DNA of 6,723 bases from positions 1 to 6,723 of the forward strand of contig JAEWEO010000105.1 of NCBI GenBank assembly GCA_023389295.1, read 5' to 3'. The notes under the pieces were generated by a model. The model was not told where the DNA came from and ran no database searches. It saw nothing but the letters and a program-made list of their open reading frames with translations. Below, piece by piece: positions 6,717-6,723 of this stretch. This DNA is from Bacillota bacterium. Its GTDB lineage: Bacteria > Bacillota > Clostridia > Lachnospirales > Lachnospiraceae. The stretch's first letter is position 1; each line of letters starts with the position of its first letter. Both the position numbers and the translations under genes were made by a program.

Positions 6717-6723
6717 GTACCCA

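Noticed and set aside
1..6723. CRISPR arrays, tRNA/rRNA genes, integrase or transposase genes, attachment sites
   Set aside because: None seen: the only repeats are the isolated inverted repeat and the two-copy tandem, and no recombinase-like frame is present, so mobile-element membership cannot be claimed.

Overview
The window is AT-rich chromosomal-type DNA with strong AGGAGG-type ribosome binding sites, long AT-rich intergenic regions and Clostridia-like protein features. It fits a low-GC Firmicute, most likely a Clostridium or Lachnospiraceae relative; this is inferred from composition and protein style, as there is no rRNA or other phylogenetic marker.

One gene dominates. Positions 485-6304 (+) encode an intact 1939-residue protein. 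In order it carries an N-terminal beta-rich domain, a transglutaminase-like cysteine-protease-fold domain with a Cys/His pair, a DUF4011 region, an SF1 (Upf1-like) helicase split by a helical insertion of about 600 residues, a Vsr/MTES_1575-like PD-(D/E)xK nuclease domain, and two winged-helix-like repeats, the first of which matches DUF3320. The DUF4011-helicase-Vsr order is the architecture I know as the single-protein anti-phage system Hhe. A defence role is therefore the best hypothesis, but nothing else in the window confirms it.

Left flank (1-484): the first 30 codons of a divergently transcribed gene (minus strand, running off the left edge) resemble the N-terminus of clostridial alcohol acetyltransferase-like proteins. 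A non-coding region of nearly 400 bp holds weak promoter candidates for both genes.

Right flank (6305-6723): no sizeable gene. After the big gene there are about 120 bp with nothing recognisable, then a 16-bp perfect inverted repeat around a 43-nt loop (probable terminator or small inverted-repeat element), then a 23-bp tandem duplication that overlaps the right arm. Next comes a strong promoter (TTGACA, 17-bp spacer, extended -10) and a leader region with a possible 15-codon leader peptide, a hairpin over its stop codon, and an intrinsic terminator just before the window ends. This looks like an attenuation leader for a gene beyond the right edge.

The big gene appears to be a stand-alone transcription unit: its left neighbour diverges and a separate promoter starts the next unit on the right.
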